In this document: positions 44,373-53,053 of the stretch, piece after piece
How the letters are laid out: every line of letters begins with the position of its first letter
Position numbering within the stretch: the stretch's first letter is position 1
Origin: Methylobacterium sp. Leaf108
GTDB lineage: Bacteria; Pseudomonadota; Alphaproteobacteria; Rhizobiales; Beijerinckiaceae
Reading direction: 5' to 3'
NCBI RefSeq assembly: GCF_001423265.1
Contig: NZ_LMND01000033.1
Coordinates: forward strand, 196-64,195
DNA: 64,000 bases
Notes under the pieces: generated by a model
What the model saw: the letters and a program-made list of their open reading frames with translations, nothing else
Databases searched by the model: none
What the model was told of the DNA's origin: nothing
Position numbers and translations under genes: made by a program

Positions 44373-45908
44373 ATGGGTGTCGAGTCTTCGGTTGCCGTCA
44401 TCGGCTCGGGGTTGGGCGGGTTGGCAGCGGCCTGCGTGAGTGCGGCGCGCGGCCATAAGGTCACGCTCTACGACAAGAACGATTGGCTCGGCGGCAAGGC
44501 GGCGGTGCTGCACGAGGGCGGCTTCCGCTTCGACATGGGGCCGACCATCCTCACCGTGCCGAAGGTGCTGGAGCGCATCTTCCAGGAGGCCGGGCGCGAC
44601 ATCACCGACTACCTCGACCTGCGCCGGCTCGACCCGCAGTGGCGCTGCTTCTTCGACGACAACACCCAGATCGACCTGATGGCCGACGTGCCGACCATGG
44701 CGGCGTCGATGGACCGCTTCGCGCCGGGCACCGGCTCCGGCGAGGGCTACAAGAAGTTTCTCGAAATCTCCGAGCATCTCCACGGCGTCTCCGAGAAGTT
44801 CTTCTTCTGGAAGCCGGTGGAAGACCTGTTCGACACCATCAACATCCGCGCCAACATGAATCCCGGCACCCTGCGGGACGTCCTGTCCCTGCGCATGGGT
44901 TCGTCGGTGGCCGGCACCATCCGGTCCAAGGTCAAGGACGAGCGCCTGGCGCAGATGCTCGACCACTTCGTGCAATACGTCGGCTCCTCGCCCTACGGTG
45001 CCCCGGCCGTCCTCTGCGCCATCGCCCACATGCAGACCGCCGAGGGCGTCTGGTATCCGATGGGCGGCACCCGCGCGGTGGCCGAGGCCCTGGCCAAGCT
45101 CGCCGGCGAACTCGGCGCGACCCTGCGCCCCGGCGACGAGGTGACCGGCCTCGCCATCGAGAACGGCGCGGTCAAGGGCGTGAAGACCGCCACCGGCGTC
45201 ACGCCGTTCGACGCCGTGATCTCCAACATGGATTCGGTCCGCACCTACCGCGAGCTGGTGGGTGGCGACGTCGGCCGATCCTACGAGAAGAAGAGCTTCG
45301 AGCCGGCCTGTTCGGGCGTGGTGCTCTACCTCGGGCTGAACAAGCGCTACGAGCACCTTAACCACCACGACTTCGTCTTCTCCCGCGATCCGGAGGAGGA
45401 GTTCGACTACATCTACCACAAGGGCGAGCCGGCCCCGGACCCCACCGCCTATCTCGCGGCCCCCTCCTCCACCGACCCGAGCGTGGCGCCCGAGGGCGGC
45501 GAGGCGCTCTACGTCCTCGTCCACACGCCCTACCTGCGGCCCCACCACGACTGGAACGCGATGTTCCCGGCCTACCGGCAGGTGATCCTCGACAAGCTCA
45601 AGCGTACCGCCGGCATGCCGGACCTGGAGGAGCGCATCGTGGTGGAGCGGCACCTGACGCCCCAGGACATCCACGAGCGCTACAAGGTCCTGAACGGCGC
45701 GATCTACGGTCTCGCCTCCCACGGCAAGTTCATGGGCGCGTTCAAGCCGGGCAACCGCTCGCGCCAGGTGCGCGGCCTCTATCTCGCCGGCGGCGCCGCC
45801 CATCCCGGCCCCGGCATGCCCATGGTGATGATGTCGGGCTGGATCGCGGCCGATGCCCTCGATACCGACATCCAGGGTGGCGCCAGGGCCGGCAAGAGCG
45901 CGGCGTGA
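44373..45908 (+). CDS. FAD-dependent carotenoid desaturase/oxidase (CrtN/CrtP-like, phytoene desaturase family)
   Basis: 511 residues. N-terminal FAD loop VAVIGSGLGGLAAACVSAARG, GGFRFDMGPTILTVPKVLE (the phytoene desaturase signature DxGPT), and the C-terminal GLYLAGGAAHPGPGMPMVMMSG. It would desaturate or oxidise an acyclic carotene. Followed by an acyltransferase (22 bp) and a glycosyltransferase (overlap), it forms a set like crtP-crtO-crtQ of staphyloxanthin-type glycosyl-ester synthesis. Methylobacterium makes C30 carotenoid glycosyl esters, so a C30 role is likely; which desaturation or oxidation step is unresolved. ATG at 44373 preferred over GTG-type start at 44340. Confidence 0.85.
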   Translation: MGVESSVAVIGSGLGGLAAACVSAARGHKVTLYDKNDWLGGKAAVLHEGGFRFDMGPTILTVPKVLERIFQEAGRDITDYLDLRRLDPQWRCFFDDNTQIDLMADVPTMAASMDRFAPGTGSGEGYKKFLEISEHLHGVSEKFFFWKPVEDLFDTINIRANMNPGTLRDVLSLRMGSSVAGTIRSKVKDERLAQMLDHFVQYVGSSPYGAPAVLCAIAHMQTAEGVWYPMGGTRAVAEALAKLAGELGATLRPGDEVTGLAIENGAVKGVKTATGVTPFDAVISNMDSVRTYRELVGGDVGRSYEKKSFEPACSGVVLYLGLNKRYEHLNHHDFVFSRDPEEEFDYIYHKGEPAPDPTAYLAAPSSTDPSVAPEGGEALYVLVHTPYLRPHHDWNAMFPAYRQVILDKLKRTAGMPDLEERIVVERHLTPQDIHERYKVLNGAIYGLASHGKFMGAFKPGNRSRQVRGLYLAGGAAHPGPGMPMVMMSGWIAADALDTDIQGGARAGKSAA

Positions 45909-45930
45909 TGCGCATGTCTCGGGTTCGAGC

Positions 45931-46752
45931 GTGAGCCGGCGACCGGCGGGGGACGATCCGGGCGCCGCGCGTTCGGCCCTCGCCTGGGCGTTCATGGTCG
46001 CCTATTTCACCCGGTTCACCCGCCGCCACCTCAACGCGGTGCGGCTGGCGGACTGGGGGCGCCCGGCGATCGCCGATCACCCCGGGCCGGTGGTGGTCTA
46101 CTGCAACCACCCGGCCTGGTGGGATGCGGCCGTCGTCGTCCTCCTCGCCGACCGCTTGTTTCCCGCCCGCGTCAGCTTCGCGCCGTTCGACGCCAAGATG
46201 CTCGAGCGCTACGGCATCTTCTCCCGCATCGGCGCCTTTGCGGTGGACATCGACTCGCCGCGCGGGGCGGCCCAGTTCCTGCGCGCCGCCCGCCTGCTCC
46301 TGGCGAGGCCCGACGCCATGATGTGGATCACCGCCCAGGGGCGCTTTTCCGACGTCCGGGTGCGGCCCCTCGGCCTCAAGGCCGGCGTCGCCCATCTCGC
46401 CGAGATCGCCCCGGACGCCGTCCTGGTGCCGCTCGCCCTCGAATACGCGTTCTGGGAGGAGCGGGGGGGCGAGGCCTTCGCCGCCTTCGGCGCGCCGATC
46501 CTCGCCCGCGACCTCCTCGCCCTGCCCCGGGGTCAGCGCCTGCCACGCCTGGAGGCCGACCTGACCGCGACCCTCGACCGGCTGAGCGGCGACGTCATCG
46601 CCCGCGATCCCGCCCGCTTCGACGATCTCGTGGCGGGGACGAAGGGCGTCGGGGGCGTCTACGACGGCTGGCGTCGCCTGCGCGGGCTCGTCACGGGACG
46701 CCGCTTCGACCCCGCCCACCGCGCTGCCGCGCTCGGGAAACCCGCCCCGTGA
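45931..46752 (+). CDS. PlsC-type acyltransferase, probable carotenoid glycoside acyltransferase
   Basis: 273 residues of the 1-acylglycerol-3-phosphate acyltransferase superfamily. Block I is YCNHPAWWDAAV (NHx4D), block II FAPFDAKMLERYGIFSRIGAFAVD, block III WITAQGRFSDVRVRPLGLKAGV in place of the usual EGTRS, and block IV VPLALEYAFW. It starts with GTG at 45931, 22 bp after the desaturase stop. Location between a carotene desaturase and a glycosyltransferase suggests it esterifies the sugar of a carotenoid glycoside, like staphylococcal CrtO; general phospholipid acylation is the alternative. Confidence 0.75.
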   Translation: MSRRPAGDDPGAARSALAWAFMVAYFTRFTRRHLNAVRLADWGRPAIADHPGPVVVYCNHPAWWDAAVVVLLADRLFPARVSFAPFDAKMLERYGIFSRIGAFAVDIDSPRGAAQFLRAARLLLARPDAMMWITAQGRFSDVRVRPLGLKAGVAHLAEIAPDAVLVPLALEYAFWEERGGEAFAAFGAPILARDLLALPRGQRLPRLEADLTATLDRLSGDVIARDPARFDDLVAGTKGVGGVYDGWRRLRGLVTGRRFDPAHRAAALGKPAP

Positions 46753-47882
46753 TGCTCGCCCTCTCGCTGGCCGCCTTCGCCCTCGCGTTGCTTCCCGCCG
46801 TCCTCGCCGCCATCAATCTCACCCTGCTGCGGACGCCCGAGCCCGATGCGGCCAGCGGCGGCCTCGTCTCGATCCTGATCCCGGCGCGCGATGAGGCGGC
46901 GACCATCGCCGGCACCGTCACCGCCGCCCTGGCCAGCACCGGCATCGCCGTCGAGGTCCTGGTGGGCGACGATCACTCCACCGACGCCACCGCCGCAATC
47001 GTGCGGGACATGGCGAACGCCGACCCGCGCCTGCGCCTCGTCGCGATCCCGGCCCTTCCCGAGGGCTGGACAGGAAAGAACCACGCCTGCGCCAAGCTCG
47101 CCGCCGAGGCCCGCGGCGACCGCCTGCTGTTCATCGATGCCGACGTGGCCCTGGCGCCGCGGGCCGCCGCCGGTCTGGCCGCACACGCCGCCCGCAGCGG
47201 CGCCGCCCTCGTCAGCGCCGTGCCGCGCCAGCGCATGGAGACGCTCGGCGAACGGCTCACCGTGCCGATGATCAACTTCCTGCTCGTCGGCTACCTGCCG
47301 ATCGCGATGATGCGCGCCTCGCTGCGTCCGTCCCTCGGCGCGGCCTGCGGGCAGCTCGTCCTCGTCGACCGGGCCGTCCATGCCGCCACCGGCGGCCACG
47401 GCGCCATCCGGGCGCGGCTGCACGACGGCGTCTTCCTGCCGCGCCTCCTGCGCGAGGCCGGACACCGCACCGACCTCGTCGCCGGCCATGCGCTGGCGAC
47501 CTGCCGGATGTACCGCAGCTTCGGGGAATCCTGGGCCGGCTTCTCGAAGAACGCCCACGAGGGGCTGGCCACCCCCCGCGCCCTGCCGGTCTGGACGCTG
47601 CTGCTCGCCGGGGGGCACATCCTCCCGTGGCTGCTGCTGGCCGCCGCCGCGGTCGGCGCCTCCTCCGGGGCCGCCGCCTTCGTGGCCTTCGCCGCCCTGC
47701 TGGTGTCCCTCGGAACCCGCATGGCGATCACGCTGGTCACCCGCGAGCCGGCGGCGACCATCCTGCTCCACCCCCTCGGCGTCGCCGTGGCGCTGGCGAT
47801 CCAATGGAACGTGCTCCTGCGCAAGAAGCGGGCGGGCGCCGCCCTGTGGAAGGGCCGGAGCTACCCCGTCGGCGGAGCCTGA
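46752..47882 (+). CDS. Glycosyltransferase family 2, membrane-bound (CrtQ-like)
   Basis: 376 residues. N-terminal membrane helix (LALSLAAFALALLPAVLAAI), GT-A domain (SILIPARDEAATIAGTV, VGDDHSTDAT, FIDADVAL as DxD-type motif, GGHGAIRARLHDG, FGESWAGFSKNAHEG with the catalytic-region acid), and three to four C-terminal membrane helices. This layout is that of CrtQ-type carotenoid glucosyltransferases and hopanoid-related relatives. Its ATG overlaps the acyltransferase stop by one base (TGATG), showing translational coupling. Probably attaches glucose to a C30 carotenoid acid before acylation. Confidence 0.78.
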   Translation: MLALSLAAFALALLPAVLAAINLTLLRTPEPDAASGGLVSILIPARDEAATIAGTVTAALASTGIAVEVLVGDDHSTDATAAIVRDMANADPRLRLVAIPALPEGWTGKNHACAKLAAEARGDRLLFIDADVALAPRAAAGLAAHAARSGAALVSAVPRQRMETLGERLTVPMINFLLVGYLPIAMMRASLRPSLGAACGQLVLVDRAVHAATGGHGAIRARLHDGVFLPRLLREAGHRTDLVAGHALATCRMYRSFGESWAGFSKNAHEGLATPRALPVWTLLLAGGHILPWLLLAAAAVGASSGAAAFVAFAALLVSLGTRMAITLVTREPAATILLHPLGVAVALAIQWNVLLRKKRAGAALWKGRSYPVGGA

Positions 47883-48205
47883 GGCTCGTCGCCCGTCTCG
47901 GCCACGATCCAGGCCATCGTGTCCGGGTCGGCCTCCAGCACGGGCAGATGCAGGACGATCGGCGTCTCGTAGGGATGGCGCGCCTTGAGCGCCGCGGCCA
48001 GGGCGGGCCCCAGGCTCTCGCGGGTCTTGAGGATCGTCACGACCTCGTTCCCGCGCTCCACCGTGCCCTTCCACGCATAGACCGAGGTCATGCCGGGCAG
48101 CACGTTGACGCAGGCGGCGAGCCGGGCCCGGACCAGTTCCTCGCCGATGGCCAGCGCCGTGCCGGCGTCGGGGAAGGTGGTGTAGACGAGGAGCGGACGC
48201 TCCAT
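47861..48205 (-). CDS. cutA: Divalent cation tolerance protein CutA
   Basis: 114 residues, small trimeric CutA1 family protein. Family signature: VYTTFPDAGTALAIGEELVRARLAACVNVLPGMTSVYAWKG, then ERGNEVVTILKTRES and HPYETPIVLHLPVLEADPDTMAWI. Implicated in copper/metal tolerance, mechanism unsettled. Its 3' end overlaps the glycosyltransferase by 22 bases, a convergent overlap. Divergent to nadK, which starts 85 bp away. Confidence 0.95.
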   Translation of the reverse strand: MERPLLVYTTFPDAGTALAIGEELVRARLAACVNVLPGMTSVYAWKGTVERGNEVVTILKTRESLGPALAAALKARHPYETPIVLHLPVLEADPDTMAWIVAETGDEPQAPPTG

Positions 48206-48289
48206 GCTAAGAGCCTTTCGTCGGACCCGCCGATACGGCGGCCCCCGATGGAGAGGTGCGGGAAGCCCCCGCGTCAAGAAGGCGGACGC

Positions 48290-49066
48290 ATGCTGAACCC
48301 GCGGCGCTTCCACCGGCTCGCCTTCATCGCGAGCCCGACGCCGGATGCGCGCCAGGCCGCCGCGACGCTGATGCGCCGCTACGACCACGTGGCGCCCGAG
48401 GAGGCCGATGTGGTGGTGGCCCTGGGCGGCGACGGCCTGATGCTGCAGGCGCTGCACCGCTTCATGGCCGCCGGCACCCCGATCTACGGCATGAACCGCG
48501 GCACCGTCGGCTTCCTGATGAACGAATTCCGGGAGGACGGGCTGATCGAGCGGCTGGAGGCGGCGCAGGTCAGCATCATCCATCCCCTGCTGATGGAGGC
48601 GGTGGACACCGAGGGGCGGTCGCACCGGGCGCGCGCGCTCAACGAGGTCTACATGCTGCGCCAGACCCACCAGACCGCCAAGCTGACGATCGCGGTGGAC
48701 GGTCATGTCCGCCTGCCCGAACTCATCGCCGACGGCGTGCTCGTGGCGACCCCGGCCGGATCGACCGCCTACAACCTCTCCGTGGGCGGGCCGATCCTGC
48801 CGCTCAACGCCCAGCTCCTGGCCCTGACCCCGATCTCGGCGTTCCGGCCCCGGCGCTGGCGCGGGGCGCTGCTGCCCGATTACGCCCGTATCCGCATCGA
48901 GGTGATCGACGCCGAGCATCGGCCGGTCTCGGCGGTGGCCGACCACACCGAGTTCCGCCGCGTCGCCACGGTGGAGACCTGGCTCGACCAGGAGACCGAC
49001 CTCGTCCTCCTGCACGACCCCGACCACAGCCTCGACGAGCGTATCCTGCGCGAGCAGTTCGGGTGA
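48290..49066 (+). CDS. nadK: NAD kinase
   Basis: 258 residues, makes NADP from NAD and ATP or polyphosphate. The ATP loop ALGGDGLMLQ holds GGDG, NEFREDG and RALNEVYMLRQ (NE/D motif), and TPAGSTAYNLSVGGPILP close the active site. N-terminus is short, as in rhizobial NadK. ATG at 48290 follows GAAGGCGG. Stands alone, divergent from cutA; the DUF2336 gene's 3' end lies 19 bp downstream on the other strand. Confidence 0.95.
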   Translation: MLNPRRFHRLAFIASPTPDARQAAATLMRRYDHVAPEEADVVVALGGDGLMLQALHRFMAAGTPIYGMNRGTVGFLMNEFREDGLIERLEAAQVSIIHPLLMEAVDTEGRSHRARALNEVYMLRQTHQTAKLTIAVDGHVRLPELIADGVLVATPAGSTAYNLSVGGPILPLNAQLLALTPISAFRPRRWRGALLPDYARIRIEVIDAEHRPVSAVADHTEFRRVATVETWLDQETDLVLLHDPDHSLDERILREQFG

Positions 49067-49085
49067 ACCGGCTCCGCCGGCTGAT

Positions 49086-50522
49086 TCAAGCGGCGAGCCG
49101 CACCCGGTCGGCGCGGTAGCTCGCCACGAGGATGTCGGGGATCGTGTCCTCGGAGGTAGCCGTGGGGGTCGTCCGCTCGACCCCTTGCGCGAATTCCCGC
49201 ATCAGCGCGTCGGACAGGCCGTCGAGGATGGCGGCCACCGATCCGGGCGCGGCCACATCGGCGGCGGGGGCTGCGGTCGCCTCCAGGTCGGCGTAGTCCG
49301 GCGCCTTGGCGATCCGGGCCTGCGCGTCGCGCCATTCGGCATCGATCACCTCGGCCTCGATACGGGCCTTCTCCTCGGCCTGGGCGACCTCGCCCAGCGC
49401 CTTGGCCACGAGGCGGGCCTCGTCGCGGGCGGCTTCGGCCTCGTAGCGCGCCAGCAGCGCCACGATGCCGGACGCCTCGGCGAAGGGCATCGCCTCGCAG
49501 GCGGTGAGCGCCCGCTCGATCATCCGCCGCGACAGTGCCGCGTCCGAGATCTCGACGCGGCCGCGGCTGGCCTCCCGCCACGCCGAGAGGGCGCCGGAGA
49601 AGGCCGGCAGCAGCGCCTCCGGCAGGCCGGCGCGGCGATGGAGGGCGGTGAATCCCGCACCCGAGGAATCGAGCATCAGCCCGGCGACGCGGTTGCCGCC
49701 GAGGCCCGTGAGATCGCAAAGGGCCGCTTCCACGAAGGCCATCCGCCCCGACAGGATCGCCCGCAGGATCAGGCCGGCGTTGAGTTCGCCCTGGCGGCGC
49801 AGGTGCGTCACGAGGCGGGCGAGGTCGATGGGGTGGGCGTCGACGCTGAAGGTGAGGGTGGCGCGCTCGCGGGCCTCGCGGCTCGCGCGCTCCGAGCGCA
49901 CCGGCGTCAGCCAGCCGGAATCCACCGCGAAAGCGGCGAGCGTCTCGGCGAGGCGGGCGGTGATCGCCTGGCGCACTTCGAGGGGCAGGTCCGGCCGGGC
50001 GAGCAGCGCCTCGCGCAAGGGCGCCGCGTCGCCGTGCCGGGCCACCATGCGCAGGAGGCTCCCGGTGGTGATCTCGGCCTCGTGGTTGGTCGCGAGCGCC
50101 ACCAGGGACGGCACCTCCCCGAGTTCGGCCAGGGCGCCGGCCACCGCGTAGCTGAGGCGGTCGCGCGCGGCGATCGCCGAACGGACCGTCTCGCAGCCGA
50201 TGGCGATGCCGTCGACGAGGTCGGCGTCGCTCAGTACCGGCGACCGCGCCAGCACCACCGCGGCGATGTCGGCCTGGTCGGAGGCCAGGGCGATGATGAG
50301 CGCGCGCGGCGCTTCGGACGCACTGGCGCAGGCCAGCGCCAGCGCCAGCCGAACCTGGCGCGAGGGATCGTCGAGGAGCCCGATTAGGGCGGTCCTGGCG
50401 TTCCAGGTCTGCTCCGCGTCGAGGCCGCCGTAGAGGAAGGCCCTGGCGAGATGCGTCGCCGCCTCCGCCCGCCGGGCCGTCGAATCGTCTTGGGTCCAGG
50501 CGAGGAACTGGCGGATGATCAT
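49086..50522 (-). CDS. DUF2336 protein (second copy)
   Basis: 478 residues, helical and soluble. N-terminus MIIRQFLAWTQDDSTARRAEAATHLARAFLYGGL is that of the larger rhizobial DUF2336 proteins, followed by HEAT-like repeats (VRLALALACASASEAPRALIIALASDQADIA) and a helical region rich in Glu/Ala (LARYEAEAARDEARLVAKAL). Function unknown. Its ATG overlaps the stop of the lytic transglycosylase gene by four bases (ATGA), implying obligate co-translation, so its role may be in murein or cell-envelope maintenance; this is inference from overlap only. Confidence 0.78.
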   Translation of the reverse strand: MIIRQFLAWTQDDSTARRAEAATHLARAFLYGGLDAEQTWNARTALIGLLDDPSRQVRLALALACASASEAPRALIIALASDQADIAAVVLARSPVLSDADLVDGIAIGCETVRSAIAARDRLSYAVAGALAELGEVPSLVALATNHEAEITTGSLLRMVARHGDAAPLREALLARPDLPLEVRQAITARLAETLAAFAVDSGWLTPVRSERASREARERATLTFSVDAHPIDLARLVTHLRRQGELNAGLILRAILSGRMAFVEAALCDLTGLGGNRVAGLMLDSSGAGFTALHRRAGLPEALLPAFSGALSAWREASRGRVEISDAALSRRMIERALTACEAMPFAEASGIVALLARYEAEAARDEARLVAKALGEVAQAEEKARIEAEVIDAEWRDAQARIAKAPDYADLEATAAPAADVAAPGSVAAILDGLSDALMREFAQGVERTTPTATSEDTIPDILVASYRADRVRLAA

Positions 50523-51601
50523 GGACCGCTCCGGGTCGTGGAGAGGAAAGGAACGAGGCTGCCCGCCTGGCGGCTCGGCGGCACGACGAATTCGGCCGGG
50601 CGCGGCGGCGGCGCCGGTGCCCCGACGAGGGCGACGGAGACGGTCGAGACCCGTGCCGTCTCGGCCTGGACCGCGGTGGCGGCCGGCGCCGCCACCGTCT
50701 CGGTGCCGGTGCCGTCCGAGCGCGGGAAGTAGCTCGGCGCGCTGCGGGTCGCCTCGATGGTGCCGCGCGCCTGCCAGAGCTTGGCGACACCGTCCGAGAC
50801 GGCGCCCTGGCGGCGGTCGGTCTGGAACATCGAGCGCAGGCCGCCGCCCTCGAGGGCGGCATAGGCGGTGGGGGCGCCGGGCAGGTCGGTGATCGTGGAG
50901 GCGGCCGGCCGTGCCGCCCCGGCCTGGCCCGTGGCCTGGGCGGTGCCCAGCAAGGCATAGAGTTCGGCGGCGCCGCGCGGCCGCCCGGTCCTGTCGTAGA
51001 ACAGGGAGCGGTTGGCGGCCGCGGCCTCGGGCATGTCGAGGGCTGCGGCGCGGGCCGGGCTCGCCTGCGCCGTGCCGATGAGGGAGGCCGCCCCGCGCGC
51101 GCCGAGCACATGGGCGGCGTAGAGGTCGCCCGAGGTCGGCTCGCGCCCGAGGCTGGTGGTGAGGGCGTCGCGGTTGGCCTGGGTCAGGGCACCGGCCATG
51201 GTGGCGGCGATCCTGGGGTCGCGGCGCAGGTCGAGGATCGCCTGGCGGGCGGAGGCATCCGCCACCGCGAAGGTACCGTCGGCGCGCGCGGTGATGGCGT
51301 CGGCATAGGTGGCGAGGCCGAGCTTGGGTCCGGCGGTCTTCATGACGCCGAGCCAGGTCTGCTCGATGAACTGGAACAGGCCGGTGGCCGAGGAGGTCCC
51401 GGCCTTGGCCGAGGGATCGAGCCCGGATTCGCGCTTGGCGGTGGCCAGGAGATAGTCGAACCCCGTCCCCGAACTCTGCGCACCCTCGCGGATGGCGTCC
51501 ACCACCGCGCCGCCGCCCGTCCCGGCCGTGGCGCGCGCACCGGCGTCCCGGCCGGTGCCGGTCTCCCTGGTGGTCGCGGTGGGCGTGGTGAACAGGTACA
51601 T
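50519..51601 (-). CDS. Lytic transglycosylase (SLT domain), without recognised signal peptide
   Basis: 360 residues. Residues about 40-95 form an SLT domain with catalytic Glu in LLATAKRESGLDP, followed by GTSSATGLFQFIEQTW. Remaining sequence is Ala/Pro/Thr-rich, with a helical middle part and a C-terminal disordered region. There is no obvious signal peptide after the ATG at 51601 (MYLFTTPTATTRETG), which is uncommon for a periplasmic cell-wall enzyme and recalls flagellum- or secretion-linked transglycosylases. Overlaps the DUF2336 gene downstream by ATGA. Confidence 0.82.
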   Translation of the reverse strand: MYLFTTPTATTRETGTGRDAGARATAGTGGGAVVDAIREGAQSSGTGFDYLLATAKRESGLDPSAKAGTSSATGLFQFIEQTWLGVMKTAGPKLGLATYADAITARADGTFAVADASARQAILDLRRDPRIAATMAGALTQANRDALTTSLGREPTSGDLYAAHVLGARGAASLIGTAQASPARAAALDMPEAAAANRSLFYDRTGRPRGAAELYALLGTAQATGQAGAARPAASTITDLPGAPTAYAALEGGGLRSMFQTDRRQGAVSDGVAKLWQARGTIEATRSAPSYFPRSDGTGTETVAAPAATAVQAETARVSTVSVALVGAPAPPPRPAEFVVPPSRQAGSLVPFLSTTRSGP

Positions 51602-51757
51602 GCGCCGTCCGGGTGAGGGCGCCGCGCCGGATGGGACGCCGCGCCGGAGGGATGGCGTCGGCCCTCCCTCGGTCGCGCGATTTTGTCTTGCCTATGGTAA
51701 AGGAAGCTTGAAGGCGGCCCTACGCCGTTCACCCTTCCCGCAGGCCGGCGCCCGCCG

Positions 51758-51791
51758 ATGCGAGCGATTCCCTCATGCGAGCGATTCTCCT
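51758..51791. repeat. 17-bp tandem duplication with two start codons
   Basis: ATGCGAGCGATTC occurs at 51758-51770 and again at 51775-51787, each within a 17-bp unit. The second ATG (51775) opens the CitE-like gene; the first is in another frame. Confidence 0.8.
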
Positions 51792-52371
51792 GGGCGACGC
51801 AGGCCAGGACCGGTTCGGTCCCACCGGGGTGGACTGGCCCGCCGGGGTGGATTGGCTCGCGCCGGCTCCCACGCAGGACGGCGACGGCGGGGCCCCGATC
51901 GCGACCGGTGCCACCGGCCTCCTGCTACCGGTGCGCGACGGGCGTGACGTCGCGCGCCTCGGCGTCCGGCTGGCGGTCCATGAGGCGCGGGCCGGGCTCG
52001 GCGACGGGTCCATCCGGATCGTGGCGATGATCGCCGACGCCCGCGGCGTCCTCGGCCTGCCGAGCCTCGTCGGAGCCGGTCCGCGGCTGTCGGGCATCGC
52101 CTGGGACGCTGAGGCCCTTTGCGCCGAGATGGGGCTGCCGGCCTGTCGCGACGCGGCCGGCGGGCTCGTCGCGCCGCTCGCCCGGATCAGGGGGCTCGTG
52201 CGGATCGCGGCCGCCGCCGCCGGCATCGCGGCGATCGATACGGCCTGCCCCGACGATCTGGAACTGGCGGGCGATGTCGCCGCCGCCAGGGCCTATGGGT
52301 TCGCGGCCAAGATCGCGGCCCGACCCGGCCAGGTCGCGGCGATCACTGCCCCGCCCCAGGCGGACGCTTGA
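51775..52371 (+). CDS. Degenerate CitE/HpcH-HpaI-like aldolase
   Basis: 198 residues resembling only the later half of a CitE-type aldolase: VAMIADARGVLGLPSLVGA aligns with the MIETxxxV strand, SGIAWDAEALCAEMGL with the metal-Asp strand, and AIDTACPDDLELAGDVAAARAYGFAAKIAARPGQVAAI with the C-terminal signature. The metal-binding Glu (expected after MI) is Ala87, and the N-terminal CoA-binding part is missing, so lyase activity is doubtful. Either a pseudo-enzyme or a short paralogue of the lyase at 21248. The ATG at 51775 is within a duplicated 17-bp segment. Convergent overlap of 29 bp with the flavin reductase. Confidence 0.6.
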   Translation: MRAILLGDAGQDRFGPTGVDWPAGVDWLAPAPTQDGDGGAPIATGATGLLLPVRDGRDVARLGVRLAVHEARAGLGDGSIRIVAMIADARGVLGLPSLVGAGPRLSGIAWDAEALCAEMGLPACRDAAGGLVAPLARIRGLVRIAAAAAGIAAIDTACPDDLELAGDVAAARAYGFAAKIAARPGQVAAITAPPQADA

Positions 52372-52954
52372 GTTCGAACCGGCTCTCGGGCGTGACCGTG
52401 AAGTAGTCGGTATGGCCGCCGCGCATGATCGGGCCCATGGCGGCGGTGTCGACCTGGCCGTCCCTGACGAAGGCGTCGTCGATGTAGACCGACACCACCT
52501 GCCCGATCACCATGAAGTGGCTGGCCTCGCCGCCCTCCAGGGGGACCAGCGGCACGGTGCGCACCCAGCGGCACTCGATCGCCGCCGGCGATTCGGCCAC
52601 CCGCGGCGGCCTCACCTTTCGCGACGGGGCCGGGGTCAGGCCCGCGAAGGCGAACTCGCTGCGGCCGCGCTCCAGCGGCGCCGAGGTGGCGTTCATGGCA
52701 TCGCGCAGGGCGTAGGTGGCGAGGCTGCACACGAACTCGCCGCCCTCCTCCGCGAAGGCCAGCGCGTCCTTGCGGCCGTAGGAGGAGAACATCACCATGT
52801 CCGGGTCGCTGGCGATGGCGTTGAAGTAGGAATAGGGGGCGAGGTTGAGCGCGCCCGCCTTGTCCATGGAACTGATCCAGCCGATCGGCCGCGGCGCGAC
52901 GAGGGCCTTCAACGGGTTGTGGGGCAGGGTCCGGTCGGTCGAATCGTAGTGCAT
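52343..52954 (-). CDS. Flavin reductase-like FMN-binding protein
   Basis: 203 residues of the flavin reductase-like split-barrel family. Key blocks: PHNPLKALVAPRPIGWISSMD, NLAPYSYFNAIASDPDMVMFSS, EFVCSLATYALRDAMNATSA and GEASHFMVIGQVVSVYIDD. This branch (PRPIGWISS) is common as stand-alone FMN-binding oxidoreductases of unknown partner. ATG at 52954. Lies downstream of a nitroreductase on the same strand with 99 bp between them; both use FMN, so a joint role is possible. Confidence 0.85.
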   Translation of the reverse strand: MHYDSTDRTLPHNPLKALVAPRPIGWISSMDKAGALNLAPYSYFNAIASDPDMVMFSSYGRKDALAFAEEGGEFVCSLATYALRDAMNATSAPLERGRSEFAFAGLTPAPSRKVRPPRVAESPAAIECRWVRTVPLVPLEGGEASHFMVIGQVVSVYIDDAFVRDGQVDTAAMGPIMRGGHTDYFTVTPESRFELKRPPGAGQ

Positions 52955-53053
52955 GCGGGCCTCGGGGCTCCCACGGAAACAGGGACTTCGTGTCGCGACG
53001 TGAATTCTGCTGGAAGTCCGGTGGCTCGAAGTCCTTCGTTTCGGTGGGGACCC

